From: Gracilimonas sp040117685
Lineage (GTDB): Bacteria > Bacteroidota > Rhodothermia > Balneolales > Balneolaceae
Reading direction: 5' to 3'
DNA: 64,000 bases
Assembly: GCF_040117685.2 (NCBI RefSeq)
Contig: NZ_JBEDYP020000002.1
Coordinates: 1-64,000, forward strand
The notes below the pieces were generated by a model, which had not been told where the DNA came from, searched no databases, and worked only from the letters and a program-made list of their open reading frames with translations. Position numbers and translations under genes: made by a program. Shown here in pieces: positions 37,335-47,429 of this stretch. Within the stretch, counting starts at the first letter, position 1; the number at the start of each line of letters is the position of its first letter.

Positions 37335-40300
37335 TTATGCGGGATCTCGTCCCTCTATGTTTTCTGTTATTTCTTCTTGATTCTGTTCTTTTTCTTTAAC
37401 GCCAAATAGCTTTCTGAAAGGCGAAAGCAACCGATTGAAAAATTCATCCCAGGTATTGAAACTTACTTTGGCTTCAAGGCCTACTCCATTAATTTCCTGA
37501 GATTGTTGTGATTGTTCGGTGCTGCTAATGGTTCCGAAGGTAAGATCCTGGCGGTGGAAAGCCGTTACTGCAAAGGTGCGGTTTATTCTAAAGGTAGCAC
37601 CAAGATCTCCAATATTCGATTGTCTTCCTGTGATTTGTCCTTCCCGGCGAAGTATTATTTTGTCATTATAAAGCCGTAGCGCAACTCCAAGGTCAACTTG
37701 GTTATATGTATTTAAGTTAAAATCTACATCTAAACTACTCAAATCACTGTTCAATAACGAATTTACCTGATTTGATAACAATGGGTTAATAACCTGACTC
37801 GAAAGCAACGGATTCAGTACCGCCGCACTGCCTGATAAGTTTTCTCCAAATGGGTTACCCTGGGGGTCGCCGGCTGATGAAACCGGTATGAAATCTCCCA
37901 TGAGCATGAAGTTGGTTGCCTGAATTAATTTCAGGTTTTCATCTCTGTTTATGGAGGCCAGCTGGGTGGAAAGCGTAGAGCTTTGTTGGGATTCAAAGGT
38001 ATTAGGCAGTCGGAAATAGAAGTTATTTTCAATACTGGTAATGGTTCCGCCAATATTCAGCACCAGTTCTACCGGTACTCGTTGAGCATTTTCAGGGTCG
38101 CGGGTTCCGGTGCTGCTCAGCGTATTGATATCCGGGCGGGCACGGTATATGGCGTTCAGATTCAAGCGGGCATTCGCGGGATCTCCTTCCCAGGTAATCG
38201 TACCCCCTGATTCCAGCTCAAACCGGCGGGTAAAAATGTCACCACTCACAAACTGATAACTTCCGCCTGAAATATCAAAACGGCCGAACATCGATACCTG
38301 TTCATCTTCCAGCAAGATACGCAGGCGCCCGGTGCCATCAGCGGTAACAATATCGCCGGTAACCGGATCAAATATAAGCTGGACGGTCATTGGGTTGATT
38401 GCCACAAACTGTAAGTCTAACGTAAAGCGTTCGGCAAAGGTCAGCTCCTCTTCGGGTTGTCCCTGTTCATCGTTGATTCGATTCCGGGAATTAGAAGCGT
38501 TCACCCCCGATCGAATATCGTCCAGATTAAAAGAATTCACGAAGCGTATAAACCGATTGTCTTCATTAAATTCCGTTTCTTCCAGTAATGGAATGGATAT
38601 CTGTGAAAAATCCGAAATAACAATGGGCTGTTCCGTCCGAAGAACCGGATTCATATTGGTCCCGGAAATGGTAACCGTACTTGAACCGTAGGCCTGTCCA
38701 AAAAAAGCGACCGTTGGGTCAAAGGAGCTATTCAGGAACTGAAACTCATCCATGTCCAGGCTTATCCGAAGGCTGTCGGTAGGGCCAAAATTATTTAAGT
38801 CATAAAAACCGCTCAGAATAGCGCTACCACCCGATGGATCTATGAAGTAAATATCATTAAAGGTGAAGCCTTCATACCGGTTAAAAGTTAAACTCCCCTG
38901 TGCATAGTAGTAGGTATTTAGAAATTCCGGGCGGATATAAGCCGCGTCTTCGGTACCTACTGTAAATTCTGATTCAAAATCATAGTTGTTTAAATTTCCC
39001 CATATTTTCCCGGTTCCGTTGGCCAGCCCTGAAGCTTCTGCAAATACTTTCGGGCCTATGTATGGTAAAATCCATAAGTCTATGTTTTCAAAATCAATAT
39101 CAAACTGATACAGAGAATCTACCGCAGGGAAATTGCCTTCTTTTGGAGCCAAGACGTACCCATTTATATCAAAGTTCTGCCCTTTGCGATCATTGTTTTC
39201 GTAATATTGCGGATACTTAGCTGAATCCGTACTTACAGATATATGGGTATCAAAACGGTCTAAGGATTGATTATACCGGCTGGTTAGCAGGATATCGCCA
39301 AAAAGAGTGTTGTCGAGGTTAAAAGCTTCAACATCAATTTCTCCCTGGATGGTTGGTACCGTAGTTAGCGTTCGGGTGGTGAACTTCCCGTTTACAATTC
39401 CTCCAAACCGAATTCTTCCTCCGATCAAGTCTGAAAGACGCCCCAGATTCACTTCTTCAATATTATAATCCACCGAATCTTCTGTAGAACTGCTGAAGGT
39501 GCCATTTACCTGTACAAACTGGGAGTCGCTTTCAAATACAAAATCTTTAAGCGTTAATTTTTCATCTGATTGATAACGAAGCATTGGGGTTCCTTCATTG
39601 GCCCAGTTAAATGTGCCGGTACCCAGCTTAAAATCGTGGATAAACAGGGAGAGTGCTTCATCCGAAATATCACCTCCGGCATGGAACGAGAATGAGGCAT
39701 CATCAGCTAACTCCCGAATATTACTTCTCAACTCAACGGAATCCTGATTGAAATTAGCTGCAAAATCAAACTCCCTTCCCACTATTGAGTTATAATCAAT
39801 CTGAGCTGCATTGGCTTGAAACTGAAGGCCGGAAAAGTCTTTCAGGTTTGCTTCCCTCCTGAATCCTCCTGTGGTTTGTATCATTAAAGAATCGGCTTCA
39901 AAATCATTGATCCTCGTCTCTGTATCTACTAATGTAGCGTTAAAAAGCAGGCGCTGAGAATTCACGTTTACGGTAGAATTAATACGTGCAGATGTTGAAA
40001 TAAGGGGGAAATCAGGAAAGTAAGAAGTTATCAGCCCCAGGTTTTTCAATCTTCCGGAGATAGTCAGGCTTTGATTTCGTCTGATTTGTGCAGAGTCAGT
40101 AAATGTTATCAAACTATCGAAAGCAAGCTCTTCCCTTACTCTATTAGTGAAATACCTATTCCATTGCTCACCAAGTACAAGAAGATCAGCCGGAACAAAG
40201 TCACCTTGCACAGTGGCATCAAAAGCGGTTGAGGTCAAGCGCAGAATTCGCTGTTGAGCATCAGGTTCATTGAAATCAACGTATATTTGGTGACGTCCCA

Positions 40301-42047
40301 ATGTGTCAGAACCGGCTATAGCCCGCGTAATATCCAGGCTCACCTGTCCATACAGGTCATTCCATTCTTTACCCATTAAGTTCAGGTCGTATTCCATGTC
40401 GGCATACACTTCCCGCATACGATTGTCTTGCACAATTTCATTCAGAAATATATTGCCTGCTTGCCCATTTAAAGAATAGGACGGGACCGCTGAAGTCAGA
40501 TCAACCGTACCATTGGTGGTTAAAAGTGCCCCGTTTACTTCAGCTCTGATATCCGGTTCAATCAGACCATCATTCCAGTTTGCCAATATCACAACCTGGT
40601 TAAACCGGCGGTTGTCAAATGCTCCCTGGTTCGCCCGAATAACCAGCCCCCCTACGCTTTCCCTGAAGTTGAATGATGTACTTTTGATTTCACCGTTAAC
40701 TGTTAAATCGGTTGATTGTATTCGGGGATCTATCAGATTTCCTAAATCAAGGGAATCGGTGTTGAAGTTGAGATCAACGCCAATCCGGCTGCCCCAATTC
40801 CAGACTCCATCCATTTCAAAGCGCCCCCTTTGCATATTCTGAGCTATAATATTGGTAACCGTACTATCTGTGGTGCCCGAAACCTCCCCTTCAAAGCGGG
40901 TGGACGTTAATGCCTCGATTTGTGAAGGTTTGAGCACCGAACTTATAAGTGCAAGCTCTTTTTGTGCCAGAACAATGGCTTCCAGATTTACATTATACGA
41001 TAGCCGGTTAGCACTTCTCAGATTCTTTAACGTGCCATTAAGGTCTGCAAAGCTTTCTCCGATACTCAGCTCTGCACTGCTGAAATACAGGGAATCCAGT
41101 GTTCCTTCACCGATTATGGTTCCCCTAATATCACTTTGAAGTTCCGGAACATCCGGGAAAAACCGGGTGATATAGGATGATTCCAGCGCCAGCCGATCTA
41201 TGCTCATGCTTAATGTAGCATTTTTCAGCTGCTGTTCTACGCCGCCCTCCAATATGTTTACTCCTTCAGCCTCACCACTGAAACGGCCGCTTGAATTACC
41301 GGATTTGATGTTCAGAGCGTTCAGCTCAAGAAACCGTGAGTCATTATAGATTTGCCCAAACAACTCAACGGTTGGGATATTGAATTCAGGCACATCAAAC
41401 TGTATCCGGTTGATATCCACAAAGCGCTGATCGTCGGTAAACTCAAAAAACATATCCATCTGAACATTCTGAATGTTCATGCTATCGGAAGAAGATAGCC
41501 GGTTTGGTTTTTCAAAAGCATTTCTAACCACAAAATTACCATCCCGAACAACCACCGACGGTATAATGATCTGAAAACCCGGGCCTGCCTCATTTCCGGA
41601 ACTTACTGATTCTGCAACAAGACCTGATTTCAGTTTAAAAGCCTCATCCAAAGAAAACTCTGACTCCGGATCCAAAACTCCCTTAGGCGATTCTACCTGA
41701 AGTGCATTAATTACCACCCTGTTCCGGAGCAGGGACCAAATATCAAGGCTGGCATTAATGGAGGTCGTTTCGAATACCGGCCTGAATTCCGAGGAATCCG
41801 GGTAAATTTTAACGTTATTCATTTGCATGCGAAGGGGTAACAAGCCTTCAAGCTGGCCAATACTAAGCACTCCCTCAAAATTTTGGCTGAACCGGTTCTG
41901 AAGTTCTACTGCCACCTGATCCTTTACCGGCTGAAGCTGCATCAATCCGAAAGCAGCACCAAAAACAAGGGCGATAGTCAACACCAGCACCCCAATAAAG
42001 GTCCAGAAAACATTCCAGGATTTATGTAACCAGCGTATGTATGCCAC
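37335..42047 (-). CDS. tamB: TamB-like translocation and assembly module / AsmA-like lipid-transfer protein
   Basis: A 1570-residue envelope protein with one N-terminal membrane helix (FIGVLVLTIALVFGAAFGL), a very long repetitive beta-rich groove region and the C-terminal TamB/DUF490 domain (from about residue 1200: GRLRILLEDEQVSMFGRFDISGG and later DVDFNLNTYNQVDLGVALRL). TamB-type proteins span the periplasm and are thought to carry phospholipids or help barrel assembly. Translation appears to start at a GTG that shares a base with the aroB stop. No tamA-like gene is adjacent; the barrel protein two genes downstream is a possible partner (inference). Confidence 0.88.
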   Translation of the reverse strand: MAYIRWLHKSWNVFWTFIGVLVLTIALVFGAAFGLMQLQPVKDQVAVELQNRFSQNFEGVLSIGQLEGLLPLRMQMNNVKIYPDSSEFRPVFETTSINASLDIWSLLRNRVVINALQVESPKGVLDPESEFSLDEAFKLKSGLVAESVSSGNEAGPGFQIIIPSVVVRDGNFVVRNAFEKPNRLSSSDSMNIQNVQMDMFFEFTDDQRFVDINRIQFDVPEFNIPTVELFGQIYNDSRFLELNALNIKSGNSSGRFSGEAEGVNILEGGVEQQLKNATLSMSIDRLALESSYITRFFPDVPELQSDIRGTIIGEGTLDSLYFSSAELSIGESFADLNGTLKNLRSANRLSYNVNLEAIVLAQKELALISSVLKPSQIEALTSTRFEGEVSGTTDSTVTNIIAQNMQRGRFEMDGVWNWGSRIGVDLNFNTDSLDLGNLIDPRIQSTDLTVNGEIKSTSFNFRESVGGLVIRANQGAFDNRRFNQVVILANWNDGLIEPDIRAEVNGALLTTNGTVDLTSAVPSYSLNGQAGNIFLNEIVQDNRMREVYADMEYDLNLMGKEWNDLYGQVSLDITRAIAGSDTLGRHQIYVDFNEPDAQQRILRLTSTAFDATVQGDFVPADLLVLGEQWNRYFTNRVREELAFDSLITFTDSAQIRRNQSLTISGRLKNLGLITSYFPDFPLISTSARINSTVNVNSQRLLFNATLVDTETRINDFEADSLMIQTTGGFRREANLKDFSGLQFQANAAQIDYNSIVGREFDFAANFNQDSVELRSNIRELADDASFSFHAGGDISDEALSLFIHDFKLGTGTFNWANEGTPMLRYQSDEKLTLKDFVFESDSQFVQVNGTFSSSTEDSVDYNIEEVNLGRLSDLIGGRIRFGGIVNGKFTTRTLTTVPTIQGEIDVEAFNLDNTLFGDILLTSRYNQSLDRFDTHISVSTDSAKYPQYYENNDRKGQNFDINGYVLAPKEGNFPAVDSLYQFDIDFENIDLWILPYIGPKVFAEASGLANGTGKIWGNLNNYDFESEFTVGTEDAAYIRPEFLNTYYYAQGSLTFNRYEGFTFNDIYFIDPSGGSAILSGFYDLNNFGPTDSLRISLDMDEFQFLNSSFDPTVAFFGQAYGSSTVTISGTNMNPVLRTEQPIVISDFSQISIPLLEETEFNEDNRFIRFVNSFNLDDIRSGVNASNSRNRINDEQGQPEEELTFAERFTLDLQFVAINPMTVQLIFDPVTGDIVTADGTGRLRILLEDEQVSMFGRFDISGGSYQFVSGDIFTRRFELESGGTITWEGDPANARLNLNAIYRARPDINTLSSTGTRDPENAQRVPVELVLNIGGTITSIENNFYFRLPNTFESQQSSTLSTQLASINRDENLKLIQATNFMLMGDFIPVSSAGDPQGNPFGENLSGSAAVLNPLLSSQVINPLLSNQVNSLLNSDLSSLDVDFNLNTYNQVDLGVALRLYNDKIILRREGQITGRQSNIGDLGATFRINRTFAVTAFHRQDLTFGTISSTEQSQQSQEINGVGLEAKVSFNTWDEFFNRLLSPFRKLFGVKEKEQNQEEITENIEGRDPA

Positions 42048-43090
42048 TATGTAAAAATGTTTAGCGTGTGTTCCCAGGCCCGTTGCACAAAAGCACTATC
42101 AGATACTTTATAAACGTAGGGAGAACTTAATTCCTTCAACAAGATGAGTTGTATTTGCTCGTCTTTCACTTTCTTATCGGTTTTCATCAAATACACCAAT
42201 TCTTCCGGGGAGGCGTGTACTTCATTCAAATTCAGCTTATACAACGGTTTGAACTGCATTAAATTGGATAAATCAATATTAGCACCTAAAGAATTAGAAG
42301 CATGAACAGCGGCTATCATTCCGGCATAAACGGCCTCACCATGGGAATACGTATTATAACCACCTTCCTTTTCTATCACATGGGCAAAAGTATGCCCGAA
42401 ATTCAGAAAGGCCCGTTTGCCGGCTTCAAGTACATCTTCAGCTACAATTTCTACTTTAATCTTCGCACTTTGTTGAATTAACGGTAACCACGACTTACCA
42501 TCAACAAAGGTATTCTCTTTAATCAACGTGTTTACCTGCTCAAGGATTTCAGGGCTGTGAATCATCCCATATTTGAACACTTCACTCAGGCCATTTACCC
42601 ATTCTTTTTCCGGCAGGGTTTCCAGGTATTTCACATCTGCAAACACAGCAACAGGTTGATAAAAACTTCCCACCAGATTTTTCCCGGTACTGTGGTTAAT
42701 CCCGGTTTTACCTCCAATCGAGCTATCCACCATAGCCAGTAAAGTGGTTGGAATGTGGATCAGCGGAAGTCCGCGCAACACGGTAGCCGCCACGAAGCCG
42801 GAAAGATCGCCGGTAACTCCACCCCCTATGGCGATCAGCGGCGTTCCTCGTTCAGCGCCTTCACGTAAAACAAAATCGACCGCCTGCTTATAGATTTCAA
42901 TATTCTTGGCCTGCTCACCCCGGGGTACTTCAAAAATATGCAGTTCTTTAAAGTGAGATTTCAGCGCCTTTTCAAAATGAGTTCGGTGATGCTGCAGCAC
43001 AAAGGCATCCACCATCAGAAAGGCTTTTGAGGAGCCATAATGCTGTACAAACTCCTCCAGTTCTGCACTTAAATCGTAGCCAAAGTGCAA
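42047..43090 (-). CDS. aroB: 3-dehydroquinate synthase, N-terminus apparently frameshifted
   Basis: A 347-residue NAD-dependent second enzyme of the shikimate pathway, with GGGVTGDLSGFVAATVLRG, PTTLLAMVDSSIGGKTGINH and the metal-binding NFGHTFAHVIE. The frame drawn begins with a TTG just before HFGYDL. However, an ATG at 43137, overlapping the aroK stop as ATGTCTGA, opens another frame encoding MSDSISVQTSTEDITN, which looks like the missing first beta strand. The two frames would join if one base were added near 43089. Either the assembly lost a base or the gene truly uses TTG with a short N-terminus. Confidence 0.93.
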   Translation of the reverse strand: MHFGYDLSAELEEFVQHYGSSKAFLMVDAFVLQHHRTHFEKALKSHFKELHIFEVPRGEQAKNIEIYKQAVDFVLREGAERGTPLIAIGGGVTGDLSGFVAATVLRGLPLIHIPTTLLAMVDSSIGGKTGINHSTGKNLVGSFYQPVAVFADVKYLETLPEKEWVNGLSEVFKYGMIHSPEILEQVNTLIKENTFVDGKSWLPLIQQSAKIKVEIVAEDVLEAGKRAFLNFGHTFAHVIEKEGGYNTYSHGEAVYAGMIAAVHASNSLGANIDLSNLMQFKPLYKLNLNEVHASPEELVYLMKTDKKVKDEQIQLILLKELSSPYVYKVSDSAFVQRAWEHTLNIFT

Positions 43091-43129
43091 TTCGTAATAT
43101 CTTCCGTGGAAGTTTGGACTGAAATAGAA

Positions 43130-43657
43130 TCAGACATGCCGGGTAATTTTTTCGATGGCTGCTTCCGTCATTTCCTCAACAGTTGAAAATAACGGTGTTT
43201 TAATTGCAACCTGAGCCTGTTTGTAGAATTTTTCTCGACCTGAATATAAGGCTTTCAGCTCTGTAAAGAGAGTATCCCTGGATTTAATTTTTCCGTCCTT
43301 ATTAAACAAAATCGGGCGTTCATTGCTTTGGAGCACTCTGTCGGTAATTTGTTCCAGCGGCGTATCCACAAAAAGCAACAACCCGTTCACCTTCAGGTGA
43401 TCAACAATGCGCTGATTTTGCAGAGCACCTCCGCCCAGCGACACCACTCCTTTGAAATTACGGGTCAGATCAAGCAGGTATTCCCACTCCTTTTGCCGGA
43501 AGTAGTCCTCTCCGTGTTCATCAAAGAGGGCACGGATGCTTTTGCCCTCTTTTTCAACAATAACCTCATCCAGATCGCGGTATTCCCGTTCCAGCTTGTC
43601 GGCCAGGGCTTTCCCAAGTGTACTTTTCCCCGATGCCATGAAGCCACACAGATACAT
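43130..43657 (-). CDS. aroK: Shikimate kinase
   Basis: A 175-residue kinase with the P-loop GFMASGKST near residue 5, the shikimate-binding DLDEVIVEKEG, and GGGALQN as the central glycine-rich motif. It phosphorylates shikimate at O3. Its stop overlaps a candidate ATG for aroB, suggesting translational coupling. The NFACT gene is 33 bp upstream. Confidence 0.95.
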   Translation of the reverse strand: MYLCGFMASGKSTLGKALADKLEREYRDLDEVIVEKEGKSIRALFDEHGEDYFRQKEWEYLLDLTRNFKGVVSLGGGALQNQRIVDHLKVNGLLLFVDTPLEQITDRVLQSNERPILFNKDGKIKSRDTLFTELKALYSGREKFYKQAQVAIKTPLFSTVEEMTEAAIEKITRHV

Positions 43658-43690
43658 ACTGTCTTTAAATCTTTGCAGTCGGTAGGAAAT

Positions 43691-45274
43691 TCATGTCATT
43701 GGTTTTTTAGGAGTCACCATTTCCACCTCTTCCCGATCCACAACTACTGCACCGGGGGACGAGCCTTTGGGTTTGCGCACGTATTTCTTTTTGGTGATGA
43801 TTACCGGAGCCAGTTTCGAGCCTTTTGCCTTCGAATTAAAGGCCGCGTAGGAAGCAGCCTCCAGCAGTACCTTCTTTTCCGGCATGCCTTTGTCATTTCC
43901 CATTCTGATGACCAGGTGTGAGCCCGGAACACCACGCGCGTGCATCCAAACATCCTCTTTATGGGCTTTCTGAACCAGCGTATCGTTGCTCTTGGCATTC
44001 TTCCCGATCCAAACCGGATAGCCCTGCACCTCCAGCGTGTGAAAGGGCAGCTGTTCATCGTCACCCGAATTATCCTGATTTCTGTACTCTTTCAGCTCTT
44101 CCTCACGATCTTTTTCCCAATCTTTAAACTCCCAGAGGTTGGTGATCTCCTCCGCTTCTTCCAGCAAACGCTCTGCCTTTTCTTTTTCTTTTTGCATGAC
44201 GGGGATGCGCTTCATGGCTTCCTCATACGATTTTTCCGCACCGGCCGACTTCTTGTAATACCGCTGGGCATTCCCGGCTATATCCAAATCAATTTCGAGT
44301 GGGATGGTTACCTTTTCGCCTTCATTATACAGGTCAGCCACTTCGATCTCTTCTTTGTTGACATCCCCGAGATGAGCATTGGCCATTAAAACATGCCCCC
44401 ATTGCTCGTATTTTTCAGCCCGTTCCAAACCTTTATCGGCCTGCTCAAGATTCTGAAGCCCTGATTTGGTCCGCTTAATTTTTCTTTTCAGGCTTTTAAG
44501 CAGGGATGATTTACGTTGCCGTAGCCGCTGATCCCTGGAGTAGTTTTTGTACCGATAGAGAATAAGGTCGTTTACACTATCAAACTCTTTTTCGGTTTTA
44601 ACGGGTAATGTTTCTTCTGATAAGAGGGTGGTGTCCCCATTTTCCAGAAGACGCGGGAAAGGCTTGTTTTCCATTTCATCACAAACTTTACGCACGAACT
44701 CCTGAAGCTCCTCCTCCCCGGCCTCATCGAGGTCATAAATATCAGTCAGCTCCTGAATATTTTGCCGCGGAAACATCGCGTTTATAGCCACTATTTTGTT
44801 CTTGGTGCTTTTTCGGCTGATGTCTTCTTCAATCTCATACACATTCAGTTTCTGAGGACTTGGCGGTTCCTCTTCGGTTTCATCGTACTCTTTAAATACC
44901 TTGACAATCTCCCCTTCTTTGGAGAGGAACACATTCGCACGATTACTGAACAGCCTGAAATGCAGCTTATGTCCGTCTTTAAAATGAATAAAGAGCCACC
45001 GGTCTGTTTCCGGAATGGTTACATCACTGATTTCCACACCATAAATCTTCTCAAAGAAATCGATGGTGTTGCTCTTTTTTGCTCCACGGAAACTATCCAG
45101 GTAAAGAGCAATATTTCCAGGAGCCGAACTGAAGCATAATCGGTGTTTAGCGGTGTCTGTGTGTACAAAAAACTCCAGATAATTTTTATATGGACTGACC
45201 GCCTGCTCGATTTTACCGGCAGTTAATTTGTTTTTGAGCTCTCGCTTTAGATATATTAGTTCGTAATAGTTCAT
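43691..45274 (-). CDS. NFACT-family ribosome quality control protein (RqcH-like)
   Basis: A 527-residue protein with an N-terminal NFACT-N domain (FVHTDTAKHRLCFSSAPGNI and later FSNRANVFLSKEGEIVKVF), a long coiled-coil middle region (about residues 255-400) and an NFACT-R domain with DVWMHARGVPGSHLVIR near residue 440. RqcH binds stalled 50S subunits and adds alanine tails; FbpA-like surface adhesins belong to the same family, but no export signal is present. The first gene of the same-strand run toward aroK and aroB. Confidence 0.88.
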   Translation of the reverse strand: MNYYELIYLKRELKNKLTAGKIEQAVSPYKNYLEFFVHTDTAKHRLCFSSAPGNIALYLDSFRGAKKSNTIDFFEKIYGVEISDVTIPETDRWLFIHFKDGHKLHFRLFSNRANVFLSKEGEIVKVFKEYDETEEEPPSPQKLNVYEIEEDISRKSTKNKIVAINAMFPRQNIQELTDIYDLDEAGEEELQEFVRKVCDEMENKPFPRLLENGDTTLLSEETLPVKTEKEFDSVNDLILYRYKNYSRDQRLRQRKSSLLKSLKRKIKRTKSGLQNLEQADKGLERAEKYEQWGHVLMANAHLGDVNKEEIEVADLYNEGEKVTIPLEIDLDIAGNAQRYYKKSAGAEKSYEEAMKRIPVMQKEKEKAERLLEEAEEITNLWEFKDWEKDREEELKEYRNQDNSGDDEQLPFHTLEVQGYPVWIGKNAKSNDTLVQKAHKEDVWMHARGVPGSHLVIRMGNDKGMPEKKVLLEAASYAAFNSKAKGSKLAPVIITKKKYVRKPKGSSPGAVVVDREEVEMVTPKKPMT

Positions 45275-45301
45275 TTAATTTGAGGGGAAAATACAGGTTT
45301 C

Positions 45302-45955
45302 ATGCATTATCCAATATTCAATTCTATTGTTAATACCGTAGAAACACAATTGGGAAAAAGAGGGATTAAAGCTAAGAAATTCAGAACCTGGGAAGATAAT
45401 AAGATTCATGCAACCGGATTAGAGTTAATCATCGGGCTGGACCAAGCATCTAACTTCATGCATTCACTTTCCATTAATTTTGACTGGGACAGCTTTCGGG
45501 AAACGACTATGGCCAAAGAGCTGGAAGGTATGAATAGTCATCCGTTTCTCAAGATTGAAACCCTGACTAAATCAAGCGTTACCCCTACCATCGATGTTGA
45601 AATGAGCTGGCTGTTTGATATTGATCGCTGCCAGCCGGAAATACCCGGAGAAGCCGGTAATTACCGAATCGAGAAAGCCAGCCGGTGGATGGAATCCATC
45701 AGTAAAAAAGTAAATGAGCTGCTGGCAAAAGATGATATCATTACCCGCTGGCACATCGAAATTGACGGAGACGAGCACGGCCGCTACCTCTCCGCCATTA
45801 ACCTTATCTCTTACTTCCAATACGAGCTGACTTCACCTAAGAGCCTGAAAGAAGTCCAGCACCTGGTGAGCAGAAAGCTTCAGGATTTACTACTTAAAGC
45901 CAATCGGGTAATTTACCTGGCCGATGAAATCCTCGATGATTCGGTAGCAGCGTAA
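45302..45955 (+). CDS. Hypothetical protein, 217 aa
   Basis: A soluble protein of unknown family, divergent from the NFACT gene with 27 bp between starts. It mixes beta-rich segments (IHATGLELIIGLDQ, TPTIDVEMSWLFDID) and a C-terminal helical half (SRWMESISKKVNELLAK, LKEVQHLVSRKLQDLLLKA). No signal peptide, membrane segment or catalytic motif stands out. Codon use resembles the neighbours, so it is likely a resident gene. Confidence 0.65.
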   Translation: MHYPIFNSIVNTVETQLGKRGIKAKKFRTWEDNKIHATGLELIIGLDQASNFMHSLSINFDWDSFRETTMAKELEGMNSHPFLKIETLTKSSVTPTIDVEMSWLFDIDRCQPEIPGEAGNYRIEKASRWMESISKKVNELLAKDDIITRWHIEIDGDEHGRYLSAINLISYFQYELTSPKSLKEVQHLVSRKLQDLLLKANRVIYLADEILDDSVAA

Positions 45956-46420
45956 TTCCCCAATCATCCTGAATGGCTGGCTGAGGAGAGGAAACTTAGT
46001 CAAGTAATAGTTGGCAAACATTACATGGCATAGATTCATCCTATCTACGGCAGACAAGCGCTAAGCTCTGAATGACGATCATGGTAATCCTGTAATCAAG
46101 CCAATCAAGGTTCCCTAATTTTTGAACCTTGATTCATGGGATTGAAAGATTGACTTGATTTAATCTAAACATACTATTGTCATCTCCGAACTAATACTCT
46201 GTGTTGGAATAACTAAAGTTGGTAACGACGCTGAGCGTCGTTACCTGTAAAGATAGATGAAATGCGTCATCCTGAGTGCAAAAAAGCAGATTTAGGCTGG
46301 GATATTAACCGCGAAGGATCTTAGCCACAAGCTATTTGGTAAATATTTCGTGGCAAAGTTTCATCCTGCCTCAGCAGGCGGGGGCTTTCGCTCAGAATGA
46401 CTATAGGTGGCTTAGCTTAC
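45956..46420. repeat. Intergenic nest of three repeat types
   Basis: There is no gene in this 465-bp space. 45962-46070 and 46266-46401 are elements with inverted ends of the GTCATCCTGAG/CTCAGAATGAC kind. Between them lies a segment (46084-46161) built around an 11-bp inverted pair, AATCAAGGTTC (46103-46113) and GAACCTTGATT (46124-46134). A separate 11-bp palindrome follows at 46221-46245. Elements with these ends are scattered widely in Bacteroidota genomes and carry no protein. Confidence 0.75.
46221..46245. terminator. Perfect 11-bp hairpin
   Basis: GGTAACGACGC (46221-46231) pairs fully with GCGTCGTTACC (46235-46245) around a TGA loop. There is no T-tract on either side, so it may be a repeat-derived hairpin or a weak bidirectional terminator between two converging genes. 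Confidence 0.45.
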
Positions 46421-47275
46421 TTAATCGTAGGTGTAGAAACCTTCGCCGGTTTTGTTGCCCAGCTTGCCGGCATCAACCATTTTAACCAGCAGTGGGGCCG
46501 GACGGTATTTCGGATCTTTAAAGCCTTCATACAGTACGTTCAGGATATCGAGGCATACATCCAGGCCGATAAAATCTGCCAGTCTTAGCGGTCCCATGGG
46601 ATGTGCCATTCCGAGCTTCATCACTTCGTCCACATGTTCGGCAGTTGCCACTCCCTCTCCCACGCAAAAGATGGCCTCGTTGATCATAGGCATCAGCACG
46701 CGGTTGCTGACAAAACCGGGGGCATCGTTCACGGGAACCGGCACTTTGTTCAATTTCTCTGAAGCCTCTTTAACAACCTGGTAGGTTTCATCATCGGTTT
46801 GGAGTCCGCGTACAATCTCAACCAGCTTCATCACCGGAACGGGGTTAAAGAAGTGCATCCCTATGAATTTCTCCGGGCGTGATGTTAAAGCCGCCAGCTT
46901 GGTGATGGAAATAGAGGACGTATTAGATCCCAGAATAGCATGATCTGGAGCAGCTTTATCGACTTTTTCCCAAACTGTTTTCTTGATCTCAAAATTCTCG
47001 GGAACAGCTTCAACAACCAGGTCAACATCTTTTACCCCTTCTTCGACATCCAAAAAGATGCTGATTCCATCCATTGTTGATGATTTCTTGGCCTCATCGA
47101 TCTTTTCTTTTTTCACCATGCGATCCAGGTTCTTCTCGATGGTCGCCACGGCTTTATCTGCAAATTCCTGTTTGGTTTCGATCAGGTTTACGGAAATGTC
47201 ATTCATCGCAAATACATGTGCGATTCCATTTCCCATTGTTCCGCCGCCTATCACAGCTACTTTCTTTACGTCCAT
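46421..47275 (-). CDS. 3-hydroxybutyryl-CoA / 3-hydroxyacyl-CoA dehydrogenase
   Basis: A 284-residue NAD(P)-dependent dehydrogenase. The Rossmann loop is VIGGGTMGNGIAHVFA, the catalytic histidine lies in IGMHFFNPVPVMKLVEIV (near residue 141), and VNDAPGFVSNRVLMPMINEAI and GMAHPMGPLRLADFIGLD form the dimer/CoA-binding part. Length equals that of stand-alone PaaH/Hbd proteins. It stands alone, between repeat-rich spaces. Confidence 0.93.
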   Translation of the reverse strand: MDVKKVAVIGGGTMGNGIAHVFAMNDISVNLIETKQEFADKAVATIEKNLDRMVKKEKIDEAKKSSTMDGISIFLDVEEGVKDVDLVVEAVPENFEIKKTVWEKVDKAAPDHAILGSNTSSISITKLAALTSRPEKFIGMHFFNPVPVMKLVEIVRGLQTDDETYQVVKEASEKLNKVPVPVNDAPGFVSNRVLMPMINEAIFCVGEGVATAEHVDEVMKLGMAHPMGPLRLADFIGLDVCLDILNVLYEGFKDPKYRPAPLLVKMVDAGKLGNKTGEGFYTYD

Positions 47276-47429
47276 TTTGTCCGGATAATTTCAGTTTTCA
47301 ATTGTTATCAGGTTAGGACTTTTGAAAGCGTTTTTCAAGGCATCAGAGTTCATTTTTTGCAAAAAAATCCACCCCTTGAGTAGTTCGTTTAAAAGAAAAG
47401 CGTCAAAAAATCACGAACCGGTGAAAAGC

